The notes under the pieces were generated by a model. The model had not been told where the DNA came from, ran no database searches, and worked only from the letters and a program-made list of their open reading frames with translations. A stretch of 53,776 bases of DNA from Acidimicrobiaceae bacterium (GTDB lineage: Bacteria; Actinomycetota; Acidimicrobiia; Acidimicrobiales; Bog-793), in contig PLPK01000083.1 in the NCBI GenBank assembly GCA_003159795.1, positions 1 through 53,776 on the forward strand, given 5' to 3'. The number at the start of each line of letters is the position of its first letter. The first letter of the stretch is position 1. Below are positions 7,501-15,650 of this stretch, piece by piece. The position numbers and the translations under genes were made by a program.

Positions 7501-7577
7501 TGGCGGAATGGTAGACGCCGAGGCCTCAAAAGCCTCTGTCCGCGAGGACGTGCGGGTTCGAATCCCGCTCCGGGCAC
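7501..7577 (+). repeat. Direct repeat, right copy: tRNA-Leu 3' fragment (candidate attR)
   Basis: This copy has complete D, anticodon, variable and T arms, but the seven bases before it (GGTCAAG) cannot pair with its TCCGGGC 3' strand, so it is not a functional tRNA. Of the three differences from the left copy, two lie in the variable arm. There the right copy forms a perfect GTCC/GGAC stem, as expected of sequence once under selection as a tRNA. It most likely marks the far end of the integrated element. Confidence 0.7.
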
Positions 7578-7668
7578 CTCGGCGATTGAGGCGCGTCTTG
7601 AACAAGTGCACGAATGCACAAAAGAGGCCGCGCGCCTCGAAATCCCTAGACGTCTAGGCCTTTCGGCG

Positions 7669-7860
7669 ATGGTAGGTTCGGGCACGGTGGCGAGATCGCT
7701 CACGAGCACGCTCTACCGCGCAGCACGATTTTCGAACAACGTCCGCGCCGCCTCACGCGGCCCCGGCGCCTACGCCAAGCGCGTGGCGCGCCGGAGGACC
7801 TACGGCAAGACGATGGGCGCGACACGCCAGCTGCTCAAGCGGTTTGGGCTAAGCAAGTAG
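7669..7860 (+). CDS. Small basic protein of unknown function
   Basis: The 63-aa, strongly basic protein (many Arg and Lys in residues 20-60) has the pattern TLYRAARFSNNVRAASRGP followed by AKRVARRRTYGK and a final LLKRFGL. It lacks a signal peptide. ATG 7669 was chosen because the frame upstream runs through the tRNA-like repeat and cannot be coding there. The next small gene starts 6 nt after its stop, so the two probably share a transcript. Positive charge suggests nucleic-acid or membrane-surface binding, but this is only inference. Confidence 0.55.
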   Translation: MVGSGTVARSLTSTLYRAARFSNNVRAASRGPGAYAKRVARRRTYGKTMGATRQLLKRFGLSK

Positions 7861-7866
7861 GAACGA

Positions 7867-8058
7867 ATGCGTCGAATTGCCATTGCCGCTGTGGTGGTCA
7901 TCGCGGCCGGCGTGGCCGGCTATCTAGGTAGGAGCCCGAGCGTGGTCCGGATCGAGCCCCGGCCGCCTCCCCCGATCGCTGCAACGACGACCACCGTGCC
8001 CACCACTACGGCGACGACCCCTGCGACGACCCCTGAGGCGCTCTTCCAGAGTCCTTGA
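7867..8058 (+). CDS. Small single-pass membrane or secreted protein with Thr/Pro-rich tail
   Basis: The 63-aa protein has an N-terminal hydrophobic helix (residues 4-20, IAIAAVVVIAAGVAGYL) after two Arg, then a Pro-rich stretch and a Thr/Ala/Pro repeat (about residues 38-56) like an extracytoplasmic linker. There is no enzymatic motif. It follows the basic small protein by 6 nt. Its stop lies within a pair of overlapping hairpins. Confidence 0.5.
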   Translation: MRRIAIAAVVVIAAGVAGYLGRSPSVVRIEPRPPPPIAATTTTVPTTTATTPATTPEALFQSP

Positions 8059-8077
8059 AGGGTTCGGACTCTTCAAG
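8048..8077 (+). terminator. Two overlapping, mutually exclusive stem-loops at the end of the small-gene pair
   Basis: AGAGTCC (8048-8054) pairs with GGACTCT (8066-8072), and CTTGAAG (8054-8060) pairs with CTTCAAG (8071-8077). Each stem has 7 bp and they share bases, so only one can form at a time. They span the TGA of the membrane peptide gene. There is no T-run. They probably form the 3' end signal of the pair. Confidence 0.4.
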
Positions 8078-8283
8078 TAGCGCACCTTCGTGCCCTCGCC
8101 AGCCATTTGCGGCCGTCGTGGGCGTCCTGGGGGAGGTGTGGGTCGCGGACAGCGCCCCGACCGTAGGTGGCGCTTCGAAGTGAGCGGCGTGCGGTCACGG
8201 TGACCTGCCCGCGCTCGCGATCGCTGCCCGTGGAATGGCACTTCGGTGACGCTGCTGATAGCGGCGAGACAAGTTCGACGAGA

Positions 8284-8769
8284 TCAACCTTCGGCAACGG
8301 GCTTGTCGAACAACAGGATCTCCTCCTCGTCGGGAGGTTGAAAAATCGTTGCCCACCTTTCAAAGTGAGCCCGCGTCATAGGCGAGGCTGTCCACTCACC
8401 CGACTCATTGCGACGTTCAGCTCGCTCGATTAACTCCTCCAAGGGCGCATCGAGGTAATGCAGTTCGACTCCCACCCCCAAAGCTCGCGCCCCGAGTCGT
8501 TTCTCATCCCGCTCAACTCGCGCCCAGTGGCCCCACTCCAAAATCACGCTCTGGCCCCGGGCGAGGAGATCCTGGGAAAGAACCCACAGCTGGTGTTCGA
8601 GACGCACTCGGAAGTCTTCATCCCACAAATCGGCGCCCAGTTGAGTCGCCCACCCGTCCTTGTCCAACCTGATGGCGGGGATCTTCGCTGCGAGCTGACG
8701 AGCGAGTGTCGACTTGCCTGAGCCTGGAAGCCCACAGATCAGCACGAGCCGCGTCGATGACTTCGCCAT
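8284..8769 (-). CDS. P-loop ATPase/kinase-like protein (AAA_33, zeta/CPT-like)
   Basis: The 161-aa protein opens with a beta-strand and Walker A GLPGSGKST (residues 13-21). RLDKDGW (about 34-40) sits in the substrate-binding position of small P-loop kinases, ILEWGHW (about 78-84) resembles a Walker B-like strand, and a LID-like charged helix near 115-122 contains several Arg. These features fit the family of chloramphenicol-phosphotransferase- and zeta-toxin-like kinases, often labelled AAA family ATPase. Some such proteins give drug resistance by phosphorylation, but the substrate cannot be told here. No antitoxin-like partner gene is adjacent. It is monocistronic on the minus strand. Confidence 0.8.
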   Translation of the reverse strand: MAKSSTRLVLICGLPGSGKSTLARQLAAKIPAIRLDKDGWATQLGADLWDEDFRVRLEHQLWVLSQDLLARGQSVILEWGHWARVERDEKRLGARALGVGVELHYLDAPLEELIERAERRNESGEWTASPMTRAHFERWATIFQPPDEEEILLFDKPVAEG

Positions 8770-8885
8770 GCACGATTTCTAACATTTGTCGCCTCCTGCC
8801 CGGAAACGACGGCTTCTACTGGCTTGTACGCGACCTACTGGGGTGAGCGGGCCCGCATCGTCGTAGGCGGATGAGCGTAAGAGTT

Positions 8886-9497
8886 CTAGGAAAGTGACTG
8901 CATCGTCCGGTGCCACTGATGGTGGGCGACATTCAGGACATAGATGGCGTAGCTCCCCTTCGGCAGCCCCGCGTGGCTGGCGGGACTGATCCGGAGGCCG
9001 ATGCCGCCGCCAGGGACCGCGTACGCAGCCATCACCCAGCCGCCGCCGCCGTTCACGTACTGATACCACTGGCGTCCGCTATCGGTCGAGACGTCGATAA
9101 CGACGTCGCCGACCATCACGACGACAGACGAACCTTCCGGGATCACCTTGTAAACCATGAACATCGAGCCGCCCACAAAGTCCGTGGAGAGTAGCGGCCC
9201 CGCTGCCGTCCAGCGGGCCCCACCGTCGGTGCTACGCACTGGGAACTCCGCGGGTCCGCCGTCCTCTTTCCATACACCCCACCTGTCGGTGCGTCCCGAT
9301 GACTTGACCGTCACCCACCGAGCCTGCGCGGCGGTGAGCGTGGCGCCCCAAGGCAATGCGGGGACACCGTGCGATTCGAAGAGTCCACGCTGCATCGTCA
9401 GCGTCGCGGGATAGGGCGAGGACGCGGCGCCCGCCGCTGTCATAGAGAGGACAACGAGCACGAGGACCGTGCAGGCGACTTCACGGATTCTCCGCAT
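8886..9497 (-). CDS. Secreted protein with BNR/sialidase-like repeat motifs
   Basis: Starting at ATG 9497, the 203-aa product begins with MRRIREVACTV and a hydrophobic core ending AAGAASS, a Sec signal peptide; the frame extends upstream but the added residues look non-coding. The mature part contains RSTDGGARW and STDSGRQWY, two copies of the S-x-D-x-G-x-x-W Asp-box seen in BNR-repeat beta-propellers. The protein is far too short for a full propeller, so it may be a truncated or minimal member. It resembles in style the lipoprotein at 33219-34352. Function unknown. Confidence 0.65.
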   Translation of the reverse strand: MRRIREVACTVLVLVVLSMTAAGAASSPYPATLTMQRGLFESHGVPALPWGATLTAAQARWVTVKSSGRTDRWGVWKEDGGPAEFPVRSTDGGARWTAAGPLLSTDFVGGSMFMVYKVIPEGSSVVVMVGDVVIDVSTDSGRQWYQYVNGGGGWVMAAYAVPGGGIGLRISPASHAGLPKGSYAIYVLNVAHHQWHRTMQSLS

Positions 9498-9657
9498 GAG
9501 GACCTTCGAGCAACCAGATTCGTCGCACCTGCTAACCGGGACAGTATCGCTGCGTGGGAAACGCGCGTATGGCGGCCATAGGTTCGACAAAGCGGGACCT
9601 AGTGGGGCGCGGTAGGTACGTGCTTGTTCACATCAGCCCACGGATTGGAGGAGAATC

Positions 9658-9702
9658 GTGCCTATGAACGCCAAGCAGCTCTCTCCCGTTACCCTGCGAT
9701 GA
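9658..9702 (+). promoter_or_regulatory. Possible 14-codon leader ORF coupled to the oxidoreductase start
   Basis: A strong Shine-Dalgarno GGAGGAG (9646-9652) is followed after 5 nt by GTG 9658. That frame encodes only VPMNAKQLSPVTLR and ends in TGA 9700-9702, which overlaps the ATG of the oxidoreductase as ATGA. The large gene itself has no ribosome site of its own at ATG 9699. Translation may therefore be delivered by this micro-ORF. Alternatively it is the remnant of an upstream gene. Confidence 0.45.
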
Positions 9703-12305
9703 CCACCGCCACGATCAACGGGAAAGCCTGTGAACTCGGTACCGCGACGGGGCGGACCCTGCTCGCGTACTTGCGCGACGAACTCGGCTTGACGGGCACG
9801 AAGCCGGGCTGTGGCGAAGGCGAGTGCGGATCCTGCACGGTGCTCCTCGACGGTGCGCCGGCACTTGCCTGCCAGACTCCTCTCCTCGATGTTGCCGGCC
9901 GGTCGATCACGACGATCGAGGGGCTGGCGGGCGAAGCGGGATTGCACCCGATCCAGCAAGCCCTCATCGAAGAGCGTGCCTCGCAGTGCGGCTACTGCAC
10001 CCCCGGTATGGCGCTACGGGCTGCCGCGCTCTTGTCGCGCGATCCGGATCCGGATGACGAACGCATCGCCGCGGCCCTCGAGCCAAATCTCTGCCGCTGC
10101 GGGTGCTACCTGCGAATAGTCCGCGCGGTTCACCGTGCGGCTGCGATGGCCCAGGGAACTGACGGCCAAACAGCTCCGGCGGCGAAGATCCTCGACCAAC
10201 CGGAACTCTCCAGGCCGAGGAGTCCGTGGGACCTGACAGGACCGCGGGACCGGGCGTGGTTCGACGTGCTCGGGGACGGGCTCGTCGTCGTGTGGCCGCC
10301 GCCAGTCCCTGCGACCGGGATGTGGTCGACCGGAGGCGGCGCTTGGCTGCACGTCGCGCCGTCAGGCGTCGTGACCGCTTTCAGCGGCAAAGTCGACGTC
10401 GGACAGGACAACCGAACTGCCTTTTCGCTCCTGGTCGCGGAGGAACTCGAGGTCGATCCGGCCACGGTCCGCGTCGTCCTCGGCGACACCGATCTGTGCC
10501 CTTATGACATGGGAACCTTCGGGAGCCGGTCGATGCCCGATGCTGGGGAGGCACTCCGCATGGCCGCCGCCGGGGCAAGACAGATCCTGCTCGCCCGCGC
10601 CGCGGAACGGTCCCCCGCTCCCGGCGGCGAACGCCCTGCGAGCGAGAGCACGCCCATCAGGGTGCCCGAGGGGGCGCGCCTCGACGCGCGCCTGTTGACT
10701 GGGATGCGGCGACTGGAAGTGCTAGGCGAGGAGCCGGTGCTGCGCTCACCAGGCACTTGGCGGGTCGCCGGACGCCCGGGAAAGTTTCCCGCGCGCTTCG
10801 ACGTCGTGACCGGCGCCCGGCGATTCGTCTCCGATCTCGACCGACCCGGGATGCTGCACGGGGCGGTCCTGCGCCCGCCGGTCGTCGGGTCGATGCTGCG
10901 CGAGGTCGATCTCCGCCCCGCCGAGGATGCACCGGGGGTCACCGTGGTCCGGGAGGATGACTTCGTCGCGGTGGCGGCCGGTGACCCGGTGACGGCACGC
11001 CGGGCGGTGGCGGCGATCAAAGCCGAGTGGGACGTCCCGCCACCTGGTCCTTCTGACATCGTCGCCCACCTCCGGGCGCATCCCGTCGTCGAGCAGGGCT
11101 GGGAACGGGAGATGGACGAGGCTGTCGGCAACGTCGACAGCGCGCTCGCCGCGGCCACGAAACGGATCGACGCCACGTACACGACCGCCTACCTCGCCCA
11201 CGTCCCGCTCGAAACACGCGCCGCCGTCGCCGAGTGGGAGGGTGACCGGTTGACCGTGTGGACCGGCACCCAGGTCCCCTTCGGAGTTCGCGCGCGGCTC
11301 GCCGGCGAGCTCGGCCTCAAGGAGGACGACGTACGCGTCATCGTGCCCCCCACTGGCGGAGGATTCGGCGGCAAGCACCACGGAGAGGTCGCTCTCGAGG
11401 CGGCCCGCCTCGCCCGGGCCACCGGTCGGCCGATCAAGGTCCGATGGAGCAGGTCCGAGGAGTTCCAGTGGGGCGATCTGAGACCGATGGCGGTGATCGA
11501 CGTTCGAGCCGGGATCGACTCGACCGGGTCGATCACGGCGTGGGACTTCCTCGACGTCAACGCCGGAACCGCCGGCATCGCGCCCCCCTACGCCATCGCC
11601 AACCGTCGCTTGCGCTACCAGCCCGCCGACTCCCCCGTGGCCCAGACCTCCTACCGGGCGCTTGCCGCGACCGCCAACCACTTCGCCCGAGAGTCGCTCA
11701 TCGACGAGCTGGCCCACGCGATCGGACACGACCCACTCGAGTTCCGCCTGCGCAACCTGGCAGACGAACGGCTCGCCACCGTGCTCGAGGCCGCCGCCGC
11801 GCAATTCGACTGGGACGCGCGCCGCGACGCGGCGGTGCGGGGCAGATGCGGCTCGGGCATGGCGGCCGGGTTGGAGAAGGGCGGGCGGGTAGCGACCTTT
11901 GCCCAGGTGCGCGTCGAGGACGACGGCGCGTTCCGCGTGTCGGAGATAGTGATCGCCTACGAATGCGGCACCGTGGTGAACCGCGACGCGGTCATCAACC
12001 AGATCGAGGGAGGCACGATCATGGCCCTCGGTGGTGCGCTCTTCGAGGAGATGACGCTCGAGGGCGGCCGCATCGCCGAGCCGTCGCTCGCCCGGTACCG
12101 GGTGCCGCGCTTCTCCGACCTTCCGCGCCTCGTGGTCGTGCTGCTCGACCGTCCGGACATCGCCTCTGCGGGGGCGGGCGAGACTCCCCTCGTCACGGTG
12201 GCTCCCGCCATCGCAAATGCAATCTTCTCAGCCACCGGACGTCGCCTCCGATCGCTCCCGCTCGCCGCGGCAGCACCCCAGCTCGGCACCGCGTCCTCCG
12301 GCTGA
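9699..12305 (+). CDS. Fused 2Fe-2S / molybdopterin oxidoreductase (xanthine dehydrogenase family, IorAB-like)
   Basis: The 868-aa protein joins two subunits that are usually separate. Residues 1-150 form the small iron-sulfur subunit: a plant-type 2Fe-2S site (Cys 38, 43, 46, 58) and a second site (Cys 97, 100, 132, 134). From about residue 170 runs the molybdopterin-cytosine-dinucleotide subunit in the isoquinoline 1-oxidoreductase beta order. An MGQG-like segment (VDVGQDNRTAF) comes first, then the hammerhead domain (from RFDVVTGARRF) and the GGGFGGKHHGE motif. GAGETPLVTVAPAIANAI near the end carries the catalytic-type Glu. Such enzymes hydroxylate N-heterocycles or oxidise aldehydes. No FAD subunit, cytochrome or cofactor-insertion gene is nearby. 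The frame extends to TTG 9624, but ATG 9699 gives the normal Fe-S N-terminus. Confidence 0.85.
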   Translation: MTTATINGKACELGTATGRTLLAYLRDELGLTGTKPGCGEGECGSCTVLLDGAPALACQTPLLDVAGRSITTIEGLAGEAGLHPIQQALIEERASQCGYCTPGMALRAAALLSRDPDPDDERIAAALEPNLCRCGCYLRIVRAVHRAAAMAQGTDGQTAPAAKILDQPELSRPRSPWDLTGPRDRAWFDVLGDGLVVVWPPPVPATGMWSTGGGAWLHVAPSGVVTAFSGKVDVGQDNRTAFSLLVAEELEVDPATVRVVLGDTDLCPYDMGTFGSRSMPDAGEALRMAAAGARQILLARAAERSPAPGGERPASESTPIRVPEGARLDARLLTGMRRLEVLGEEPVLRSPGTWRVAGRPGKFPARFDVVTGARRFVSDLDRPGMLHGAVLRPPVVGSMLREVDLRPAEDAPGVTVVREDDFVAVAAGDPVTARRAVAAIKAEWDVPPPGPSDIVAHLRAHPVVEQGWEREMDEAVGNVDSALAAATKRIDATYTTAYLAHVPLETRAAVAEWEGDRLTVWTGTQVPFGVRARLAGELGLKEDDVRVIVPPTGGGFGGKHHGEVALEAARLARATGRPIKVRWSRSEEFQWGDLRPMAVIDVRAGIDSTGSITAWDFLDVNAGTAGIAPPYAIANRRLRYQPADSPVAQTSYRALAATANHFARESLIDELAHAIGHDPLEFRLRNLADERLATVLEAAAAQFDWDARRDAAVRGRCGSGMAAGLEKGGRVATFAQVRVEDDGAFRVSEIVIAYECGTVVNRDAVINQIEGGTIMALGGALFEEMTLEGGRIAEPSLARYRVPRFSDLPRLVVVLLDRPDIASAGAGETPLVTVAPAIANAIFSATGRRLRSLPLAAAAPQLGTASSG

Positions 12306-12655
12306 CTGGCCTCCTGGGACATTCCGCGGCTCGGCCCGTCGGGTGAACCGGGCGGGAGACGCCGCGGTCCGGCCCTGGCGTCGAACGAAGGAGTCGGGCC
12401 CGTCTCGGAACGCCCGTATCAATCCTTCTCCCGGCGTATTCCTGGGCGACGGCCTCGACAACGGGCTCCGCCGGTGACCGAAGTGGCGCCGGCAGCCCGG
12501 TCGGTCCACTCCGGCGCTGGTCACAGTGTTTCGTTTAGCGTCGACGGCCGTCGCTCCTTAGAGTTGTCCCGAGTAACCAGCACAGGGTGTGGGGAGCCGA
12601 ACTCCCTCCGTGCCTCGCCCAGCACCGCGGTCCGGAGTCCGAAAGGGGCGTTTGC
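12306..12655. other. 350-nt gap before the fatty-acid operon; weak promoter candidate
   Basis: No gene is seen. TAGAGT (12559-12564) fits a TANNNT -10 box about 95 nt before the fabD start, with a poor -35 (TTAGCG, 12535-12540) 18 nt upstream. This is the most promoter-like element before the operon, but the match is weak. Confidence 0.35.
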
Positions 12656-13912
12656 TTGCTGGCGTTCACGTTTCCCGGCCAGGGTTCACAACGCGCGGGC
12701 ATGGGTTCGAGCTGGGTCGACCACCCATCGTTCGAGCTCGTCGAGCACGCGAGCGAGGTCGTCGGGCGCGATGTCGCGCAACTGCTGCTCGAGGCCGACC
12801 AGAAGACGCTGACGAACACCGCCAACGCGCAGCTTGCCACGTTCGTCACGAGCCTCGTCATCCTCGACGCGGCGGAACGGATCGGCCTCGAGCCCGCGGC
12901 CTGCGCCGGCCACAGCCTCGGGGAGTACACCGCCCTCGTCGCGACCGGCGCCCTCTCCTACGAGGACGGCCTTGAGCTCGTCGCCGAACGCGGGGCTGCG
13001 ATGGCCGAGGCCGCCGAGCACAACCCCGGGGCGATGGTAGCGGTGCTGGGCCTCGACGACGCAGACGTCGAAATGGCGTGCCTGCGCGCCGAGGGCGAGG
13101 TCTGGGTCGCCAACTACAACGCGCCGGGCCAGGTCGTGATCGCAGGCGAGCGCGACTCGATCGAGCGCGCCGTCGAACTCGCGAGGAAGGCGGGCGCCAA
13201 ACGGGTCCTCGCCATCCCCGTCGAGGGGGCATTCCACACACCGCTCATGGCACCGGCCCGCGACCGCCTGCGCAAGGCGCTCGCGGCGGCGACGTTCTTC
13301 GAGTCCGAGCCGGCCGTCGTCGCCAACGTCGACGCCAAGGCGCACCCCGGCACCGGGGACTGGCCGGGACTGCTCTCGGCCCAGCTCTGCGCCCCGGTGC
13401 GCTGGCGCCAGAGCCTCGACACGCTCTTCGCCTCCGGGTCCCGCACCTTCGTCGAGCTCGGACCCGGCGGCGTGCTCACCGGGCTCGCCAAACGGGCGAC
13501 GCCCACCGGCTCGGTCGTCAACTGCTCGGTCGCGACGCCCGCCGAGCTTGAGGCGCTCGTTGAGACGCTCGCCGGTGCCGCCGCGCAACGGTCCCCCGTC
13601 GAGCGGCCCGTCGGTGAGCACTACTCGATGGTCGAGCGGCTGATCATCTCGCCGGGAACGGGACCTTTCCGACCGTCCGACGCCTTCGCCGCCGCGGCGC
13701 CGAAACTCCCCGGGTTGTCCGACGAGCCCGATGACCAGGTCATCGCGGTCGCCGTCGGCGACCTCGTCGGCTGGGCGGGCGAGACCGAGATCCGCTCGGC
13801 GTTCGCCGGCACGCTGGCGGGCGTGCTAGTCCTGGCCGGCGAACGGGTCCTGCACGGACAGCCGGTGGCATGGCTGCGCGCCCTGCCCGGGGACGTCGAG
13901 GCGACCCGCTGA
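12656..13912 (+). CDS. fabD: Malonyl-CoA:ACP transacylase fused to a lipoyl/biotinyl-like domain
   Basis: FabD moves malonyl from CoA to acyl carrier protein. Residues 1-300 show the full family pattern: GQGSQ near the N-terminus, nucleophile Ser 87 in GHSLGE, an Arg-containing substrate segment and the catalytic His in AFHTPLM. The start is taken as TTG 12656 because AAAGGGG lies 7 nt upstream and MLAFTFPGQGSQ is the usual beginning. Normal FabD ends near residue 310; this one continues to 418. The extra tail (ERLIISPGTGPFRP..., then IRSAFAGTLAGVLVLAGERV and GQPVAWL) resembles a hammerhead lipoyl/biotinyl domain but has no lysine at the attachment turn. Its stop overlaps the fabH start (TGATG). 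Confidence 0.93.
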   Translation: MLAFTFPGQGSQRAGMGSSWVDHPSFELVEHASEVVGRDVAQLLLEADQKTLTNTANAQLATFVTSLVILDAAERIGLEPAACAGHSLGEYTALVATGALSYEDGLELVAERGAAMAEAAEHNPGAMVAVLGLDDADVEMACLRAEGEVWVANYNAPGQVVIAGERDSIERAVELARKAGAKRVLAIPVEGAFHTPLMAPARDRLRKALAAATFFESEPAVVANVDAKAHPGTGDWPGLLSAQLCAPVRWRQSLDTLFASGSRTFVELGPGGVLTGLAKRATPTGSVVNCSVATPAELEALVETLAGAAAQRSPVERPVGEHYSMVERLIISPGTGPFRPSDAFAAAAPKLPGLSDEPDDQVIAVAVGDLVGWAGETEIRSAFAGTLAGVLVLAGERVLHGQPVAWLRALPGDVEATR

Positions 13913-14847
13913 TGGGCGCGGCGATCACGGGGTGGGGGTCGGCGCTTCCCGACAAGGTCCTCACCAACGGCTATTTCGAGGCCCGCCTCGACACGACGGA
14001 CCAGTGGATCACGGAGCGGACCGGGATCCGGGAGCGCCACATCGGCGGCACGACCCGCGCCCTCGCCATCGAGGCTGGGCGGGCGGCGCTTTCCCGCGCG
14101 GGGCTCGAGGGAGGGGACATCGACCTCGTCATCGTGGCGACGACGACGCCCGACCAGACGATCCCGGCGGCCTCGGCGAGCGTGCACCAGGCGCTTAAGT
14201 GCCGGGGGGGCGCCCTCGACGTCAACGCCGCCTGCGCCGGCTTCACCTACTCGCTCGTGCTCGCCAACTCGATGATCGCCGCGGGGGTGCAGCGCGCCCT
14301 CGTCATCGGCTCGGACACGCTCTCGCGCTTCACGAACTTCAAAGACCGCGCGACGGCGATCCTCTTCGGCGACGGCGCGGGTGCGGTCGTCGTCGAGGCG
14401 GGAGCGGCAGACGACCTCATCCTCGCCTACGACCTCGGCGCCGATGGAACTGCCGCGCCGCTCCTTTTCGCCGAGATCGGCGGCTACATCGAGATGGACG
14501 GGCGCGAGATCTTCCGCCGGGCCGTGCGCGCCGAGGTCGACTCGATCACCAAGGTCTTCGCCGCGGCCGGGTGCCGGGCCGAGGACATCGCCCTGTTCGT
14601 CCCCCACCAGGCGAACCTGCGGATCATCGAGGCGGTCAATGCGCGCGTCGGGCTGCCCATGGAGCGCACCGTCGTCGTCCTCGACCGGATCGGCAACACC
14701 TCCGCGGGGTCGATCCCCTATGGCCTCGCCGACGCCGTCGAGGCCGGCCGGGTGGAAGACGGCGACCTCGTCCTGCTCTCGGGGTTCGGCGCCGGCATGA
14801 CCTGGGCCTCGGTCATCATTCGCTGGGGCCGGCGGGGGGTCACGTGA
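13912..14847 (+). CDS. fabH: Beta-ketoacyl-ACP synthase III
   Basis: FabH condenses an acyl-CoA starter with malonyl-ACP to begin each fatty acid chain. The 311-aa protein has the triad Cys in NAACAGF, His in VPHQANLRI and Asn in RIGNTSAGS, plus the TDQWITERTGIRERHI start-substrate region. Start ATG 13912 shares its A with the stop of fabD; a longer frame from 13870 would overlap fabD without conserved sequence. Its TGA overlaps the fabG GTG. No deviation from the family is seen, and the preferred primer (straight or branched) cannot be read from sequence. Confidence 0.96.
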   Translation: MGAAITGWGSALPDKVLTNGYFEARLDTTDQWITERTGIRERHIGGTTRALAIEAGRAALSRAGLEGGDIDLVIVATTTPDQTIPAASASVHQALKCRGGALDVNAACAGFTYSLVLANSMIAAGVQRALVIGSDTLSRFTNFKDRATAILFGDGAGAVVVEAGAADDLILAYDLGADGTAAPLLFAEIGGYIEMDGREIFRRAVRAEVDSITKVFAAAGCRAEDIALFVPHQANLRIIEAVNARVGLPMERTVVVLDRIGNTSAGSIPYGLADAVEAGRVEDGDLVLLSGFGAGMTWASVIIRWGRRGVT

Positions 14848-15569
14848 GCCGGGTCGTGCTCATCACCGGGGGCTCGCGGGGCATCGGCCTCGCCTGCGCG
14901 CGCCGCTTCCAGGCCGACGGCGACCGCGTCGCCGTCACCTACAGAACGACGCCCCCGCTGCCCGCGGGAGGTGCCGGCACGACGACGCTCCTCCCCGTGA
15001 CCTGCGACGTCGACGACCCCGCGGCGGTCGAGGCGGCGTTCGCCGCCGTCGAGGCCGAGCTCGGCCCGGTCGAGGTCCTCGTCTGCGCGGCCGGCGTCAC
15101 CGACGACGGGTTGGTACTGCGGATGAGCGAGGAGCGCTGGAGCCGGGTGATCGAGACCGACCTCACGGCGAGCTTCCGGACCGCGAAGCGGGCGCTCGGC
15201 CCGATGCTCAGAGCGCGGGCGGGCCGCATCATCCTCATCTCTTCGGTCGTCGCCTACCTCGGCAACGCCGGGCAGGCGAACTACGCGGCCGCCAAGGCCG
15301 GCCAGATCGGCTTCGCCCGTTCGCTCGCCCGCGAGGTCGCGAGCCGCTCCGTCACCGTGAACGTCGTCACCCCGGGACTGGTGGCGACCGACATGCTCGG
15401 GGCTCTCAGCGACGCCCAGACGGCGGCGCTCGCCTCGCGCGTGCCACTCGGGCGGATCGCCGAGCCCGACGAGGTCGCCGCGGCGGTGCACTTCCTCGCC
15501 TCGGCTGAGGCCGCCTACATCACCGGGACCGTCCTGGCGGTCGACGGCGGGCTCGGAATGGGACACTAG
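14844..15569 (+). CDS. fabG: 3-oxoacyl-ACP reductase
   Basis: FabG performs the NADPH-dependent ketoacyl reduction in the elongation cycle. The 241-aa short-chain dehydrogenase starts at GTG 14844 within a 4-nt GTGA overlap with fabH. It has the nucleotide-binding TGGSRGIG (residues 8-15), Ser in LISSVVAYLG, and Tyr-x3-Lys in NYAAAKAGQIGF. The C-terminal GTVLAVDGGLGM is standard. The fixed position in the operon makes a fatty-acid role safe, compared with the many unrelated SDR paralogues. Confidence 0.95.
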   Translation: MSRVVLITGGSRGIGLACARRFQADGDRVAVTYRTTPPLPAGGAGTTTLLPVTCDVDDPAAVEAAFAAVEAELGPVEVLVCAAGVTDDGLVLRMSEERWSRVIETDLTASFRTAKRALGPMLRARAGRIILISSVVAYLGNAGQANYAAAKAGQIGFARSLAREVASRSVTVNVVTPGLVATDMLGALSDAQTAALASRVPLGRIAEPDEVAAAVHFLASAEAAYITGTVLAVDGGLGMGH

Positions 15570-15587
15570 CTATGGTCTGGAGGCCCG

Positions 15588-15605
15588 CCAGGACACAGAT
15601 CCTGG
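15588..15605 (+). repeat. Inverted repeat in the acpP leader
   Basis: CCAGGA-CACAGA-TCCTGG lies in the 81-nt spacer between fabG and acpP, about 45 nt before the acpP GTG. acpP is usually expressed far above its neighbours, so a site here could be an operator or an RNA stem at an internal promoter or processing point. TATGGT (15571-15576) just upstream is a possible -10. Evidence is only positional. Confidence 0.3.
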
Positions 15606-15650
15606 AACCGCAGTCCGACAGATCCCCGACGATTTTGCGAGGAGCGAGCC

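Noticed and set aside
7494-7577. Second tRNA-Leu gene
   Set aside because: The 5' seven bases do not pair with the 3' acceptor strand, so no cloverleaf acceptor stem can form.
7035-7709. Long minus-strand frame across the second tRNA copy
   Set aside because: Its GAGFEPARP...QRLLRP stretch is the antisense translation of a tRNA-Leu, a known source of false ORFs; no other domain is present.
10746-11804. 352-aa minus-strand frame inside the oxidoreductase
   Set aside because: Antisense shadow; the plus strand carries the conserved molybdopterin motifs there.
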